64,000 bases of DNA from Cupriavidus sp. D39 (GTDB taxonomy: Bacteria; Pseudomonadota; Gammaproteobacteria; Burkholderiales; Burkholderiaceae): positions 4,278,001 to 4,342,000 of the forward strand of contig NZ_JAPNLE010000009.1 of NCBI RefSeq assembly GCF_026627925.1, in the 5' to 3' direction. Below are positions 18,561 to 27,938 of this stretch, one piece after another. The translations under genes were made by a program, and so were the position numbers. The notes beneath the pieces are model-generated. The model saw only the letters and a list, made by a program, of their open reading frames with translations. It was not told where the DNA came from and ran no database searches. The first letter of the stretch is position 1; each line of letters begins with the position of its first letter.

Positions 18561-19378
18561 TCAGTCCGGCCACTGCTGCGCGAGCACTTCGCGTACGCGG
18601 CTGGAAGCCTGGCGGTTTTCTCCCCCAGGCGGCTGCGCAGGTCGCGTTGCGGCTCGGCCTGGATATCGGCCAGGGCGGCTTGCAGAGCGCCATGCACGGT
18701 GTCGAGGTCGGCTGCGTCCGGTTGTGCCGCTTGCCTGACGCCAACCTGCTTCCACAGCAGTCCCAGCGTGGCGTAGTTGCCGATGTCGTACGCCATCGGC
18801 GGCACGGTGGCGGCAAAGCTCTCCAGGTCTTCCACGCTGCGCATGGTGATGCGGGCGGCGGCCTGCTTGCCCATGGCGTGCACTTGCACGCCGGCATCCG
18901 TCAGCGCGATCAGGCGGTTGGCCTGGTAGCCGTGCGCGAGGAAGGCGCCCGACATGGCGCGCCCGACCAGCAGCGCGATCACCGGATGGCCTTGCAGCCG
19001 CGCCGTGGCGTAGGCATCGGCCGCGCCAGCCAGCGCCTGATGAATGCCGAAGGCTTCCTCGCGCCGTCCATAGGCCTGGCTGGGCGTATCGACGATGGCC
19101 ACAATGGGTCGCTTGATCCTGGCGTCCCGGTCGGCCAGCACGATCTCGTGCACGGCCTGCGCCAGCGACCAGCCTTCAAGCAGCCCGACCTCGCCGTCGC
19201 GCACGCGCGGGAAGGCATTGGCGGCGTCGGGCACCACCGCGATGAAACGTGCCGGCTGGCCCGCCAACTCGGCGTCGGCCACCTGCACGGTGGCGGGATA
19301 GCCGGGGCGGCGCGGGGCATTGCGCGTCAGCGCCGCGAGCCAGGCCTCGCCGCGGCCCTGCGTGTTTGCTGAACTCAT
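18561..19378 (-). CDS. mdcE: Malonate decarboxylase gamma subunit, frameshifted near its 3' end
   Basis: A subunit of the malonyl-S-ACP decarboxylase with the carboxyltransferase fold, working with MdcD. Family segments include FPRVRDGEVGLLEGWSLAQA, IVAIVDTPSQAYGRREEAFG and VIALLVGRAMSGAFLAHGYQ. Near the end the frame breaks in the five-C run 18622-18626 (plus strand). One added base restores GENRQASSRVREVLAQQWPD and a stop at 18561, for 272 residues. Without it the frame continues through mdcG to 17897, giving a false 493-residue fusion. The ATG overlaps the mdcD stop by four bases. Confidence 0.92.
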
Positions 19379-20226
19379 GGCTTTGCTCCGTGTGCGTAGA
19401 AGGTGCGGACGGTTGCCGGCTCCGGCTGGCGCGCCGGATCATATTCGGCCAGGCGTTGCAGGTAGTGCGCATAGCGTTCGCTGCGATGCTCGCCTGGCAC
19501 GCCTTGCGCCATGACCTCGCGCACCGTGGCGCGGATGGCATCGCTGTCATCCTCGACGTAGCGGTCGGCCAGCCCGGTGGCAATGCGTTGCTCGCCGCCG
19601 GTAAAGCTCCAGATAAAGGGACGATCGCGCGAATCGTATTCGGCAACGCCCGCCTCCTGCTCGATCACTGCCGGCCCGTTCAGGCCAAGGCGCGCCTCGC
19701 GCGTCACCACCAGGTAGCTGCACAGGCCCGCCGCGATCGACATGCCGCCAAAGCAGCCTACCGTGCCGGCGATCACGCCCACCACCGGCTGGTAGCGGCG
19801 CAGATCGACAATGGCTGCGTGGATATCGGCGATAGCCGCGAGGCCAAGGTTGGCTTCCTGCAGCCGCACGCCGCCGGTCTCGAACAGGATCACGGCGCGC
19901 GTGGGCACGCCGCGCCGGTTGTCCTGCGCGGCCAGCTCCAGCGCGCCGGCGATCTTGGCGCCGCCCACCTCGCCGAGGCTGCCGCCCTGGAACGCGCCTT
20001 CGATGGCAAGGACCACGGCAGGCTGGCCGTCGATGCGGCCCTTGGCCACCACCACGCCGTCATCCGCCTGCGGCACCACGCCCTGGCGTTCCAGCCACGG
20101 CGAGACCAGCTGGTCGAAGGGGCCGGCGAGTTCGCGCAAGGTGCCGGGATCGAGCAGCGCATGCACGCGGGCACGCGCGCCGAGCTCGACAAAGCTCTCG
20201 CGGTTCAGCAGCGATGCGTGGTTCAT
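19375..20226 (-). CDS. mdcD: Malonate decarboxylase beta subunit
   Basis: A 283-residue carboxyltransferase-fold subunit that, with MdcE, decarboxylates malonyl-S-ACP to acetyl-S-ACP. Visible segments are FVELGARARVHALLDPGT, VLAIEGAFQGGSLGEVGGAK, RAVILFETGGVRLQEANLGL and VVGVIAGTVGCFGGMSIAAG. It overlaps mdcC upstream and mdcE downstream by four bases each, indicating translational coupling in the mdc operon. Confidence 0.95.
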   Translation of the reverse strand: MNHASLLNRESFVELGARARVHALLDPGTLRELAGPFDQLVSPWLERQGVVPQADDGVVVAKGRIDGQPAVVLAIEGAFQGGSLGEVGGAKIAGALELAAQDNRRGVPTRAVILFETGGVRLQEANLGLAAIADIHAAIVDLRRYQPVVGVIAGTVGCFGGMSIAAGLCSYLVVTREARLGLNGPAVIEQEAGVAEYDSRDRPFIWSFTGGEQRIATGLADRYVEDDSDAIRATVREVMAQGVPGEHRSERYAHYLQRLAEYDPARQPEPATVRTFYAHGAKP

Positions 20227-20537
20227 GCTTGCTCCTTGCCATCGGCGCCGAGCGCTTCGAAGGCTTCCGCCAGCCGCATGCCCACCACGCCCGGCGTGGC
20301 GCCGAAATCATGGATGCGGATGCGCATGGCGGCGCGCGGCTCGGCGCTGAACACGCGCGAGAGCTGCGCGTCCCAGACCTTGCCGTAGCCGTCCACCGAA
20401 GTGGTGACATGAATCTGCGTGGTGCCGGCCGTGCCGGGCTCCACCATGACTTCGAGATCGCCGGAGCCGACCACGCCAACCAGCACGCGCTGGCTTGCCG
20501 GCGCGCCGGCGGGATATTCGAACTGGAGCTGTTCCAT
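20223..20537 (-). CDS. mdcC: Malonate decarboxylase acyl carrier protein (delta subunit)
   Basis: A 104-residue acyl carrier protein that carries the acetyl/malonyl group on a triphosphoribosyl-dephospho-CoA arm. The arm is attached at the serine of [15 protein letters not shown]. The start at 20537 ([11 protein letters not shown]) has AGGAGAC seven bases upstream. Its ATG overlaps the corrected mdcB stop as TAATG, and its end overlaps mdcD by four bases. Confidence 0.94.
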   Translation of the reverse strand: MEQLQFEYPAGAPASQRVLVGVVGSGDLEVMVEPGTAGTTQIHVTTSVDGYGKVWDAQLSRVFSAEPRAAMRIRIHDFGATPGVVGMRLAEAFEALGADGKEQA

Positions 20538-21444
20538 TATTTGTCTCCTTGCGCTGGGCAATGGGCCGGCGGCACCGCAAGCGGCAGCCGGTCCAGGAAA
20601 AAGTGGCGGCGAGCAGATCCGCGGCGCCGCCGGGAGAGGCGTTGCAGGCCAGCATGCCGGCCTCGAGCTGGCGCAGCAGGCGCCGCCCGGCCAGCGTGCC
20701 GATGCCGCCGGCGGCCAGCACCCGGCTCGCGCCTTGCTGCATCAGCGACAGCCCTTCGCGGCCGGCGCGGGCCAGCACGCAGGTGTCATCGAGCCGCTGC
20801 ATGATGGCCAGCAGTGCGTTCACGCGCGCGCTGGGCTCGGCGTCGCCGCGCGCCCGGCTGCGCTGCAGTTCGGGCAACCCGGCGCGCAGCACGTGCGGGA
20901 AGCCGGCCTGCGCCTGGCCGCGCGCGCCGGCGACGCCGTAGTCGATGCAGGCGCGTTCGCCCTTGTGGCCGGTACGCGCGGGGCGGTGCCGGTCGGGGAC
21001 GCGGGCGATGGCGCCAGCGCTGCGCGCGATGCCATGCGCCGAGCCTGCGTGCCGGTGCAGCCCCGCGGCGCCAACCAGCAGCCCCAGGCTCCAGATCGCG
21101 CCGCGATGCGTATTGATGCCGCCGGTGGCGCGCATCATCGCGGCCTCCGCTTCGCGGCCAAGCGCGCCCAGCCGCTCGCGCAGCGCCACGCCGGGCCGCG
21201 CCGCGCGCATGCCCGCCGCCGCCATCTCCACAAAAGCAGGATGCAGCGCACGCGCCGAGACGCGCATCAGGTCCAGGTTGAGATCGGCGTGGGCGCCATT
21301 GCCGCGGCCATCCACCAGCCCGGGCTTGGGCGACAGCGCGGCCTCGTCGATCAGCGCGCTGACCGCGAGATCGGCCAGTGCGATGGCAGCGGGGTCGAAT
21401 CCGGCATCAACATGCCGCCGGACAAGCCATGCGGGGTTAGCCAT
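20537..21444 (-). CDS. mdcB: Triphosphoribosyl-dephospho-CoA synthase, frameshifted near its 3' end
   Basis: A CitG/MdcB-type enzyme making the prosthetic-group precursor from dephospho-CoA and ATP. The signature [19 protein letters not shown] is near residue 40, with [20 protein letters not shown] and [18 protein letters not shown] further on. The frame breaks in the five-A run 20598-20602 (plus strand). One added base gives [20 protein letters not shown] and a TAA that overlaps the mdcC ATG, for 302 residues. As sequenced it reads through mdcC to 20308. The ATG overlaps the mdcA stop (TGATG). Confidence 0.92.
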
Positions 21445-23102
21445 CACCAGCTCCGGAAGCGTGCCGGCGGCTCGTACAGCCCGCCGGACCAGTCGACCAG
21501 GTCGGCCATGCTCTTGGCTGCCAGCAGCGAGCGGGTAGCCTGGCTGCGCTGCACGCCGAGGTCTTCGGGCAGCGCGATCAGGCCGTCGCTGCGCATGCGG
21601 CGCGTGGTGCTGGTGTCGTGGCGCAGGCCGATCGGCGTCACGCCGGCCACGGCCGCCAGCATGGCGCGGCGCTCCTCCAGCGAGCGTGCCTTGTAGAGAT
21701 AGGCGATGCCTTCCTCGGTCAGCACGTGCGTGACATCGTCGCCGTAGATCATCACCGGGGCCAGCGGCATGCCGCTGTCCTTGGCCACCTGCACCGCGTC
21801 GAGCGACTCGACAAAGGTCGGCTTGCCGCCGGCCTGGAAGGTCTCCACCATCTGCACCACCAGCTTGCGGCCGCGCGCGAGCGGGTCGTCGGTCTCGATC
21901 AGGTCGAGCCATGCTGGCGTGGGATGGCGCCGCCCGCCCGGGTTGTGGCCCATGTTGGGCGCGCCGCCAAAGCCGGACAAGCGCCCGCGCGTGACCGTGG
22001 AGGAATGGCCGTCGCCGTCGATCTGCAGCGTGGAGCCAATGAACAGGTCCACCGCGTACTGGCCGGCTAGCTGGCAGAAGGCGCGGTTGGAGCGCATCGA
22101 GCCATCCGCGCCGGTGAAGAACACGTCCGGCCTCGCGGCCACATAGTTCTCCATGCCGAGCTCGCTGCCGAAGCTGTGCACGCTCTCCACCCAGCCGGAC
22201 TCGATGGCGGGGATCAGCGTGGGGTGCGGGTTCAGCGTCCAGTACTTGCAGATCTTGCCCTTGAGGCCGAGCGACTCGCCGTAGGTGGGCAGGATCAGTT
22301 CAATGGCCGCGGTATTGAAGCCGATGCCATGGTTGAGCGACTGCACCTGGTGGCGCTCGTACACGCCACGGATTGCCATCATGGCCATCAGCACGTGCAC
22401 CGGCTTGATCAGGCGCGGATCCCGCGTGAACAGCGGCTCGCAGAAGAAGGGCTTGTCCGCCTGCACCACGTAGTCGATCCACGAGCCGGGGATATCCACG
22501 CGCGGCAGGCCGGCGGGGTCATCCACGATCTCGTTGACCTGGGCCACCACGATGCCGTCGCGGAAGGTGGCGGCCTCCACCAGCGCGGGCGTGTCCTCGG
22601 TGCTGGCGCCGGTGTAGAGGTTGCCATCGCGGTCGGCCTTGTAGCCGGCGATCAGCACGATATTGGGCGTGAGATCCACATAGAGCCGCGCGTACAGCTC
22701 GATGTACGTGTGGATCGCGCCGACTTCAAGCTGGCCATCTTCCAGGAACTGCGAGATGCGCAGGCTCTGCGCGCCGGCGTAGGCAAAGTCCAGTTTCCTG
22801 GCAATGCCGCGCTCGAACAGGTCGAGGTGTTCCACCCGGCTCACGCTCGGGATGATCATGTGCAGGCCGTGCACCTTGGCCGGGTCCACCTCGGCCAGCG
22901 AGCGCGAGAGGAAGTCGGCCTGCTTCTGGTTGTTGCCCTCCAGCACCACGCGGTCGCCCGGCGCGGTGATGGCTTCGAGGAATGGGACGATGTCGGCGGT
23001 GGGCACGACACGGCCACTGGCAAAGGCGGCGCCGCGTGCCATGCGGCGGCGCTTTTCGGTGCGGCGGGTGTCCCACTGTCGGTCCGTGGCTGGGTTCGGC
23101 AT
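21444..23102 (-). CDS. mdcA: Malonate decarboxylase alpha subunit (acetyl-S-ACP:malonate ACP transferase)
   Basis: A 552-residue CoA-transferase-like subunit that swaps acetyl for malonyl on the carrier protein. It starts [20 protein letters not shown]. Other recognisable parts are [40 protein letters not shown] and [20 protein letters not shown]. It is the first gene of the mdcABCDEGH operon. A 346-base regulatory gap separates it from the divergent madL, and the whole set gives cytosolic malonate to acetate plus CO2. Confidence 0.96.
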   Translation of the reverse strand: MPNPATDRQWDTRRTEKRRRMARGAAFASGRVVPTADIVPFLEAITAPGDRVVLEGNNQKQADFLSRSLAEVDPAKVHGLHMIIPSVSRVEHLDLFERGIARKLDFAYAGAQSLRISQFLEDGQLEVGAIHTYIELYARLYVDLTPNIVLIAGYKADRDGNLYTGASTEDTPALVEAATFRDGIVVAQVNEIVDDPAGLPRVDIPGSWIDYVVQADKPFFCEPLFTRDPRLIKPVHVLMAMMAIRGVYERHQVQSLNHGIGFNTAAIELILPTYGESLGLKGKICKYWTLNPHPTLIPAIESGWVESVHSFGSELGMENYVAARPDVFFTGADGSMRSNRAFCQLAGQYAVDLFIGSTLQIDGDGHSSTVTRGRLSGFGGAPNMGHNPGGRRHPTPAWLDLIETDDPLARGRKLVVQMVETFQAGGKPTFVESLDAVQVAKDSGMPLAPVMIYGDDVTHVLTEEGIAYLYKARSLEERRAMLAAVAGVTPIGLRHDTSTTRRMRSDGLIALPEDLGVQRSQATRSLLAAKSMADLVDWSGGLYEPPARFRSW

Positions 23103-23448
23103 CGCGTCTCCGGTGTGCTTGATGCTAGGGATGGCACCAAGATACGCAGCGCGCGCGGCGCAAGCAATGACGCCCGGCGCGGCATCGTTACTCTAGGTGT
23201 AAGTGTTGGCGGCCCGACATGCCAGGCGTTCGCGCCGCGTCTCGCGCGGCCCGTACGCCGCCGCGCGCCACGCAAGGGCTGGCTTGGTCACAAGTGCGCC
23301 GGATATCCGTTTCCCGCCGTTAATCCCACGCTAACGATTCTCTCGCCGGGTTGATTGATGCAGTGCGATGGCTCGCCTAGATTGCATCCATCAAACCTAG
23401 AACCAGCCCGCGCGCAATCTTGCCGATGGGCCAACAGGAGACACCACC
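23103..23448. promoter_or_regulatory. Divergent mdcA/madL control region
   Basis: A 346-base gap with no gene. It contains a 15-bp LysR-type T-N11-A palindrome, TTAC-N7-GTAA, at 23188-23202. A second dyad, TTGATG at 23355-23360 and CATCAA at 23389-23394, lies nearer madL. MdcR, encoded at 24642-25562, is the obvious candidate to bind here and drive both the decarboxylase and the transporter genes. The assignment rests on symmetry and context only. Confidence 0.45.
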
Positions 23449-23858
23449 ATGATCATCTACGGAACCGCCTTGCTGGCGCTTTGCCATCTCGTCGGCCTGT
23501 TCCTTGGCGAGCTGCTGGGCATCGCGATCGGCGTCAAGGCCAATGTGGGCGGCGTCGGCATCGCCATGCTGCTGCTGATCTCGATACGGCTCTACCTGCA
23601 CGGACGCGGGCTTCTGCCCAAGGAGACCGAGGCGGGCGTGGGCTTCTGGGGGCGATGTATATCCCGGTGGTGGTGGCGATGGCGGCACAGCAGAACGTGG
23701 TCGCCGCGTTGCGCGGCGGGCCGGTGGCCCTGATCGCGGCAGTCGGCGCGGTGCTGGTGTCTGCCTGCTGCATTGCCGTGCTCAGCCGCACCGGCGACCA
23801 CGCGCCACTGCCGCCGCTGCTTTCGCCGGAAGCCACCCCCAGCCACGCTTCGCGCTAA
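23449..23858 (+). CDS. madL: Malonate transporter subunit MadL, frameshifted
   Basis: A small inner-membrane subunit of the MadLM malonate:Na+ symporter, 136 residues after correction. The N-terminal half reads IYGTALLALCHLVGLFLGEL and KANVGGVGIAMLLLISIRLY. After VGFWG the frame breaks in the five-G run 23648-23652. One added G continues AMYIPVVVAMAAQQNVVAAL with two more membrane segments to a stop at 23858. The start lies about 350 bases from divergent mdcA. Confidence 0.92.
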
Positions 23859-23868
23859 GGACGCCGCC

Positions 23869-24645
23869 ATGCCGCATTCCATCTCGCACATTATCGAGAA
23901 CATCCTGCTGCAGAATGCCCTGGTCACCGCGTTCGCCGCGGTCGGCATCATCATGTGGCTGTCATCAAGGCTATCGCGCTGGCTGACCTTCGGGCGCGTC
24001 CATGCCTCCGCCATCGCCATCGTCATCGGCCTGCTGCTGGCCTACTACGGCGGCATCGTCACCGGCAAGGAAAAAGGCCTGGCGGATCTCTCGCTGTTTT
24101 CCGGCATCGGCCTGATGGGCGGCGCCATGCTGCGCGACTTCGCCATCGTCGCCACCGCCTTCGAGGTGCAGGTCACCGAGGCGCGCAAGGCCGGGCTGGT
24201 CGGCGCGGTGTCGCTGCTGCTCGGCACCATCCTGCCGTTTATCGTGGGTGCTGTCGTGGCGCGCGCCTTTGGCTACAGCGATGCGGTCAGCATGACCACC
24301 ATCGGCGCTGGCGCGGTGACGTATATCGTGGGGCCGGTCACCGGGGCAGCGCTGGGCGCCAGTTCCGACGTGATCGCGCTGAGCATCGCCACCGGGCTGA
24401 TCAAGGCCATCATCGTGATGGTGGGCACGCCCATGGCGGCGGGCTTTCTCGGCCTGAACAACCCGCGCGCCGCGATGGTGTTCGGCGGGTTGGCGGGCAC
24501 CGTCAGCGGGGTTTCCGCGGGGTTGGCCGCAACGGATCGCAGGCTGGTGCCTTATGGTGCGCTGGTGGCCACGTTCCACACCGGGCTGGGTTGCCTGCTG
24601 GGGCCGTCGCTGTTGTTCCTGGCGACCAAGGCGATCGTTGGCTAG
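23869..24645 (+). CDS. madM: Malonate transporter subunit MadM
   Basis: The large membrane subunit of the MadLM malonate carrier, 258 residues with several hydrophobic helices. The start at 23869 gives MPHSISHIIENILLQNALVT. Conserved stretches are GLADLSLFSGIGLMGGAMLR, GAGAVTYIVGPVTGAALGAS and GGLAGTVSGVSAGLAATDRR. It follows madL by 10 bases and converges on mdcR, overlapping its 3' end by four bases. It imports malonate for the Mdc enzyme complex. Confidence 0.95.
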   Translation: MPHSISHIIENILLQNALVTAFAAVGIIMWLSSRLSRWLTFGRVHASAIAIVIGLLLAYYGGIVTGKEKGLADLSLFSGIGLMGGAMLRDFAIVATAFEVQVTEARKAGLVGAVSLLLGTILPFIVGAVVARAFGYSDAVSMTTIGAGAVTYIVGPVTGAALGASSDVIALSIATGLIKAIIVMVGTPMAAGFLGLNNPRAAMVFGGLAGTVSGVSAGLAATDRRLVPYGALVATFHTGLGCLLGPSLLFLATKAIVG

Positions 24646-25562
24646 GCGGGCTGCGGCGAGCGCATCGTCAACCGGCAAACCGCCGCCAGCGCCAGCAAAT
24701 TCGGATCCCGCTCGCGCCGCCGCAGAAAGCTCAGGCCAATGGTCTGGCGCAGCCGGTACTGCGCGGCCAGCGGGATCAGCGCCACCTTGTGCGCAAACAC
24801 ATCGCGCACGCGGCCGGGCAGCAGCGCGTAGCCCACGCCGCCGCTGACCAGGTTCATCAGCGAGAAGATGTCGCCGACCTTCATCACCACATTGGGCGTG
24901 AAGTCGGCGATGCGGAACGCTTCCATGAAGCCCTGGTAAGTGATGAAGCCCTCGCTGAGCGTGACGAAGGGTTCGTCCCGGCATTGCCGCAGGTCGATGG
25001 AGGCTTGCCGCGCATAGGGCGAATCCGCAGGCGCGGCGAAGTAGATCTCGTCTTCGAACAGCGCGATGGATTCGATCTCGGGATCCGGCTCGGGCATGGC
25101 CATCAGCGCGGCGTCGATCGCGCCTTGCTTGAGCTTGAAGAGCAGGTCGGCATTGGAGCCGAGCACCAGCTCCGCCTGCAGTTCCGGCCGCCTGACCTTG
25201 ATGCCGATCACCACGTCCGGCACCGTGCGGATGGTCAGCGAATAGAGCGAGCCGATTTTCATGTGATCGGCCGAGTACCCGGCGGCCTGGCGCGTGGCGC
25301 GGATGCCGTCGGCCATGGCCTTGATGACGTCGGTAGCCACATCCGCCAGCACGTGCGCGGCTTCGGTCGGCAGCAGGTTGCGCCCTTCGTGGCGGAACAG
25401 GGCGCAGCGCATGCCTTCTTCCAGAGAGTGCAGCGCGCGGTGCACGCTGACCGTGCTCACATCCAGCGCCTCGGCGGCCTTGGCGAGGTTGCCCGTCTCC
25501 ATGTAGGCGAGCAGGACTTCGAGCTTGCGCAAGGTGATTTCTTCGTTGATCCGGTTTCGCAT
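24642..25562 (-). CDS. mdcR: LysR-type regulator of malonate utilisation
   Basis: A 306-residue LTTR. The HTH is unusual in its wording (LRKLEVLLAYMETGNLAKAA, LDVSTVSVHRALHSLEEGMR) but matches the MdcR type found at the end of mdc clusters. An effector domain follows (MKIGSLYSLTIRTVPDVVIG, VSGGVGYALLPGRVRDVFAH). The ATG at 25562 fits the family start; the frame is open to 25730 without homology and no strong ribosome site is seen. It likely activates mdc and mad genes in response to malonate. Confidence 0.9.
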   Translation of the reverse strand: MRNRINEEITLRKLEVLLAYMETGNLAKAAEALDVSTVSVHRALHSLEEGMRCALFRHEGRNLLPTEAAHVLADVATDVIKAMADGIRATRQAAGYSADHMKIGSLYSLTIRTVPDVVIGIKVRRPELQAELVLGSNADLLFKLKQGAIDAALMAMPEPDPEIESIALFEDEIYFAAPADSPYARQASIDLRQCRDEPFVTLSEGFITYQGFMEAFRIADFTPNVVMKVGDIFSLMNLVSGGVGYALLPGRVRDVFAHKVALIPLAAQYRLRQTIGLSFLRRRERDPNLLALAAVCRLTMRSPQPA

Positions 25563-26032
25563 AGGAGGTGCGTCTTGCGTGCGGTGGCGTTGACCGGAGC
25601 ATGATAACCAGAATCGAAGCCGGATGGCTCCGGGACAAGCGGGAGCGCGAGTTGCAGGCAGGGTCGGATCTGCGTTGTCGGGCAAAACCGAACGCAGCAA
25701 TGACGTTCTAGCGAAATCCAGCGCCAGCATAGCTCCCCTCTCCCGCGCGCGGGAGAGGGGTTGGGGGAGAGGGCGGGCGCTGGTTATGCCAGCTTGCTGG
25801 AAAACACTACAGGGCTTCGCTTCAAGTGGCTCCTAGCTAAGCCACCCCTCTCCCCGGCCCTCTCCCCCTGAGGGGAGAGGGAGAGACAGCTGTCGTCATG
25901 GCGCGCGGCTTTGGCCCGTTCGCCGGCTTCGGCGAATGCATCAGGTCTGTCGGCTTGCTGACAAAGCCGGATCTGCGTTGTCGTGCACACCCTCTCCCCA
26001 ACCCGGAGCCCGGGGCTTTGCAGGCAAGCGAT
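25563..26032. repeat. Intergenic repeat region with GGGGAGAGGG palindromes
   Basis: A 470-base gap with no gene. It holds a perfect 12+2+12 palindrome at 25735-25760 (CCCCTCTCCCGC arm) and a 10+4+10 hairpin at 25858-25881 (CCCTCTCCCC arm). A third CCCTCTCCCC fragment lies at about 25990-25999. The 16-mer CGGATCTGCGTTGTCG occurs directly repeated at 25665-25680 and 25968-25983, flanking the hairpins. Such GAGAGGGG-type elements are dispersed intergenic repeats in many Burkholderiaceae; two or three copies seem clustered here. Confidence 0.7.
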
Positions 26033-27033
26033 TTAGTCCAGGCTCAGGTTGGAGGCCCGGATAGTCTCCCCCAGCGGCGCTGTTCACTACTGACAAGCGA
26101 GGCGAAACCCGACTGCGGCTGCCCGCCGGCCAGGCCGCCCATCTCCTTGAACCTGGCCGTCACCTCGGGGTCGCGCATGACCATGGCCAGACTGGCCTGC
26201 AGCCTGGCGACCACAGCCGGCGGCGTGCGCGCCGCGGCGAATACGCCAAGCCAGCCCATCACCACGAAGTCGCTGACACCCGCCTGCGCCATGGTCGGCA
26301 CGTCCGGCACGTCCGGCAGGCTGGGCAGGCGCTCGGCGCTGGTGACCGCCAGCGCCCGCAGCTTGCCCGCGCGGATATGCGGCAGCGCCTGCGTCAGGTT
26401 GTCGAACATGAAGGTGGTCTCGCCAGACAGCAGAGCGGTGGTGGCCGGGGTGGAGCCACGGTAGGGCACGTGGATGACTTCGGTTGCCGTGCGCATGCGA
26501 AACAGCTCGGCCGTCAAGTGCGTGGTCTGCCCGATGCCGGCTGAGCCGTAGGAAAACTGGCCTGGCTTCTTCTTCAGTTGCTCGGTCAGCTCCGCCACGG
26601 TCTTGATGGGCGACTGCGCGTTGACTACCAGCACGTTGGGGAACGAAATCATGTCCGTGATCGGCACGAAATCCTGTGGCCGGTAGCTCAGGTGCTTGTA
26701 GGCGCTGTAGTTGATGGCATGCGAGCCGGTGTTGCCGACCAGCAAGGTGTAGCCATCGTCCGGCGCGCGCAGCAGGGCCTGGGTGCCGATGATGCCGCCG
26801 CTGCCGGGCCGGTTGTCGACGATGACGGGCTGGCCCAGCAGCGCGCTGAGCTTTTGCGCGACCAGCCGGGTGGGGATGTCGGTGGTGCCGCCGGGCGCGC
26901 CGGGCACGATGATGGTGACGGAACGCTCGGGCCAGGCCGGCTCGGCCCGCGCGGTGCCGGCGGTGGTCAGCAAGGCGAGCGCGGCAACGCGCAGAGGGAA
27001 GGCGCAAAGCCTTGTGAACAGCTTGGTATGCAT
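26033..27033 (-). CDS. Bug/TctC-family periplasmic solute-binding protein, frameshifted at its very end
   Basis: A 333-residue receptor. The signal peptide (LRVAALALLTTAGTARA) follows the ATG at 27033, which has GGAGGAGA upstream. Core motifs are WPERSVTIIVPGAPGGTTDI, NRPGSGGIIGTQAL, VPYRGSTPATTALLSGETTF and GKLRALAVTSAERLPSLPDV. After EQRRWG the frame breaks in the five-C run 26068-26072 (plus strand). One added base gives the normal Bug ending ETIRASNLSLD with a stop at 26033. It lies just downstream of an SDR-thiolase-crotonase set on the same strand, so its ligand may be the precursor of that pathway. Confidence 0.93.
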
Positions 27034-27128
27034 GGGGGTGTCTCCTCCGGGATGCATGGTGCCCTGATACGGGCGCGGCGGCCGGTATGGTCCGGCTCTG
27101 CCTGTCCACCGCTGCAACGGCAACGCCT

Positions 27129-27893
27129 TTAGCGCGGCGTCATGCGGATCGCGCCGTCGAGGCGGATGGTCTCGCCGTTGAGCATGGCGTTCTCCAGGAT
27201 ATGCAGCGCGGTCGAGGCAAATTCATCGGGCATGCCCAGCCGCGCCGGGTGCGGCACCGAGGCCCCGAGCGAGGCGCGCACGTTCTCCGGCAGGCGCGCC
27301 AGCAGCGGCGTATCGAACAGCCCCGGTGCAATCGTGCAGACGCGGATCATCCGCTGCGCCAGGTCGCGTGCCGCCACCAGCGTCATGCCGACGATGCCGG
27401 CCTTGGCCGACGCATAGGGGATCTGCCCGATCTGGCCTTCATACGCGGCCACCGAGGCCGTCAGCACGCAGGCGCCGCGCTCGCCGTCGACCAGCTCGTT
27501 GCGGGCCATGCGGGCCGCGGCCAGGCGCAGCGTGTTGAAGGTGCCGACCAGGTTGATGCGCACGATCGATTCGTATTTCTCCAGCGAGCCGGGCTGGCCG
27601 TCCTTCTCCACCAGGCGCACCGGGCCGCCCACGCCGGCGCAATGGATCAGCGCGCGCATGGTGCCGAGCGCGTCGGCCGCGTCGAACACGCGGGTCATCT
27701 GCGCGGTGTCGCAGACATCGGCCTGGACAAAGCGGGCGAGATCGCCGAGCGCTTGCACGGCGGCGGCGCCGTTCTCTTCGGACAAGTCGGCGATCACCAC
27801 GGCAACGCCGCGCTCGGTGAGGCGGCGGGCGCAGGCGAGGCCCAGCCCGGAGGCGCCGCCGGTGACGACGGCGGACATGTTGGCAAGCTTCAT
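27129..27893 (-). CDS. SDR-family dehydrogenase, 3-hydroxyacyl-CoA dehydrogenase type II-like
   Basis: A 254-residue short-chain dehydrogenase. The NAD-binding motif is TGGASGLGLACARRL, DVCD follows strand 4, and the catalytic YASAKAG carries Tyr and Lys. The overall wording (SVAAYEGQIGQIPYASAKAG, TIAPGLFDTPLLARLPENVR) is that of HSD17B10-like 3-hydroxyacyl-CoA dehydrogenases. The start at 27893 is set by AGGAGAC seven bases upstream. It follows the thiolase gene by 45 bases, consistent with one beta-oxidation step. Confidence 0.9.
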   Translation of the reverse strand: MKLANMSAVVTGGASGLGLACARRLTERGVAVVIADLSEENGAAAVQALGDLARFVQADVCDTAQMTRVFDAADALGTMRALIHCAGVGGPVRLVEKDGQPGSLEKYESIVRINLVGTFNTLRLAAARMARNELVDGERGACVLTASVAAYEGQIGQIPYASAKAGIVGMTLVAARDLAQRMIRVCTIAPGLFDTPLLARLPENVRASLGASVPHPARLGMPDEFASTALHILENAMLNGETIRLDGAIRMTPR

Positions 27894-27938
27894 CTTGTGT
27901 CTCCTGGTTCCAGGTATCAATGTCGTATGCGTATTGGC

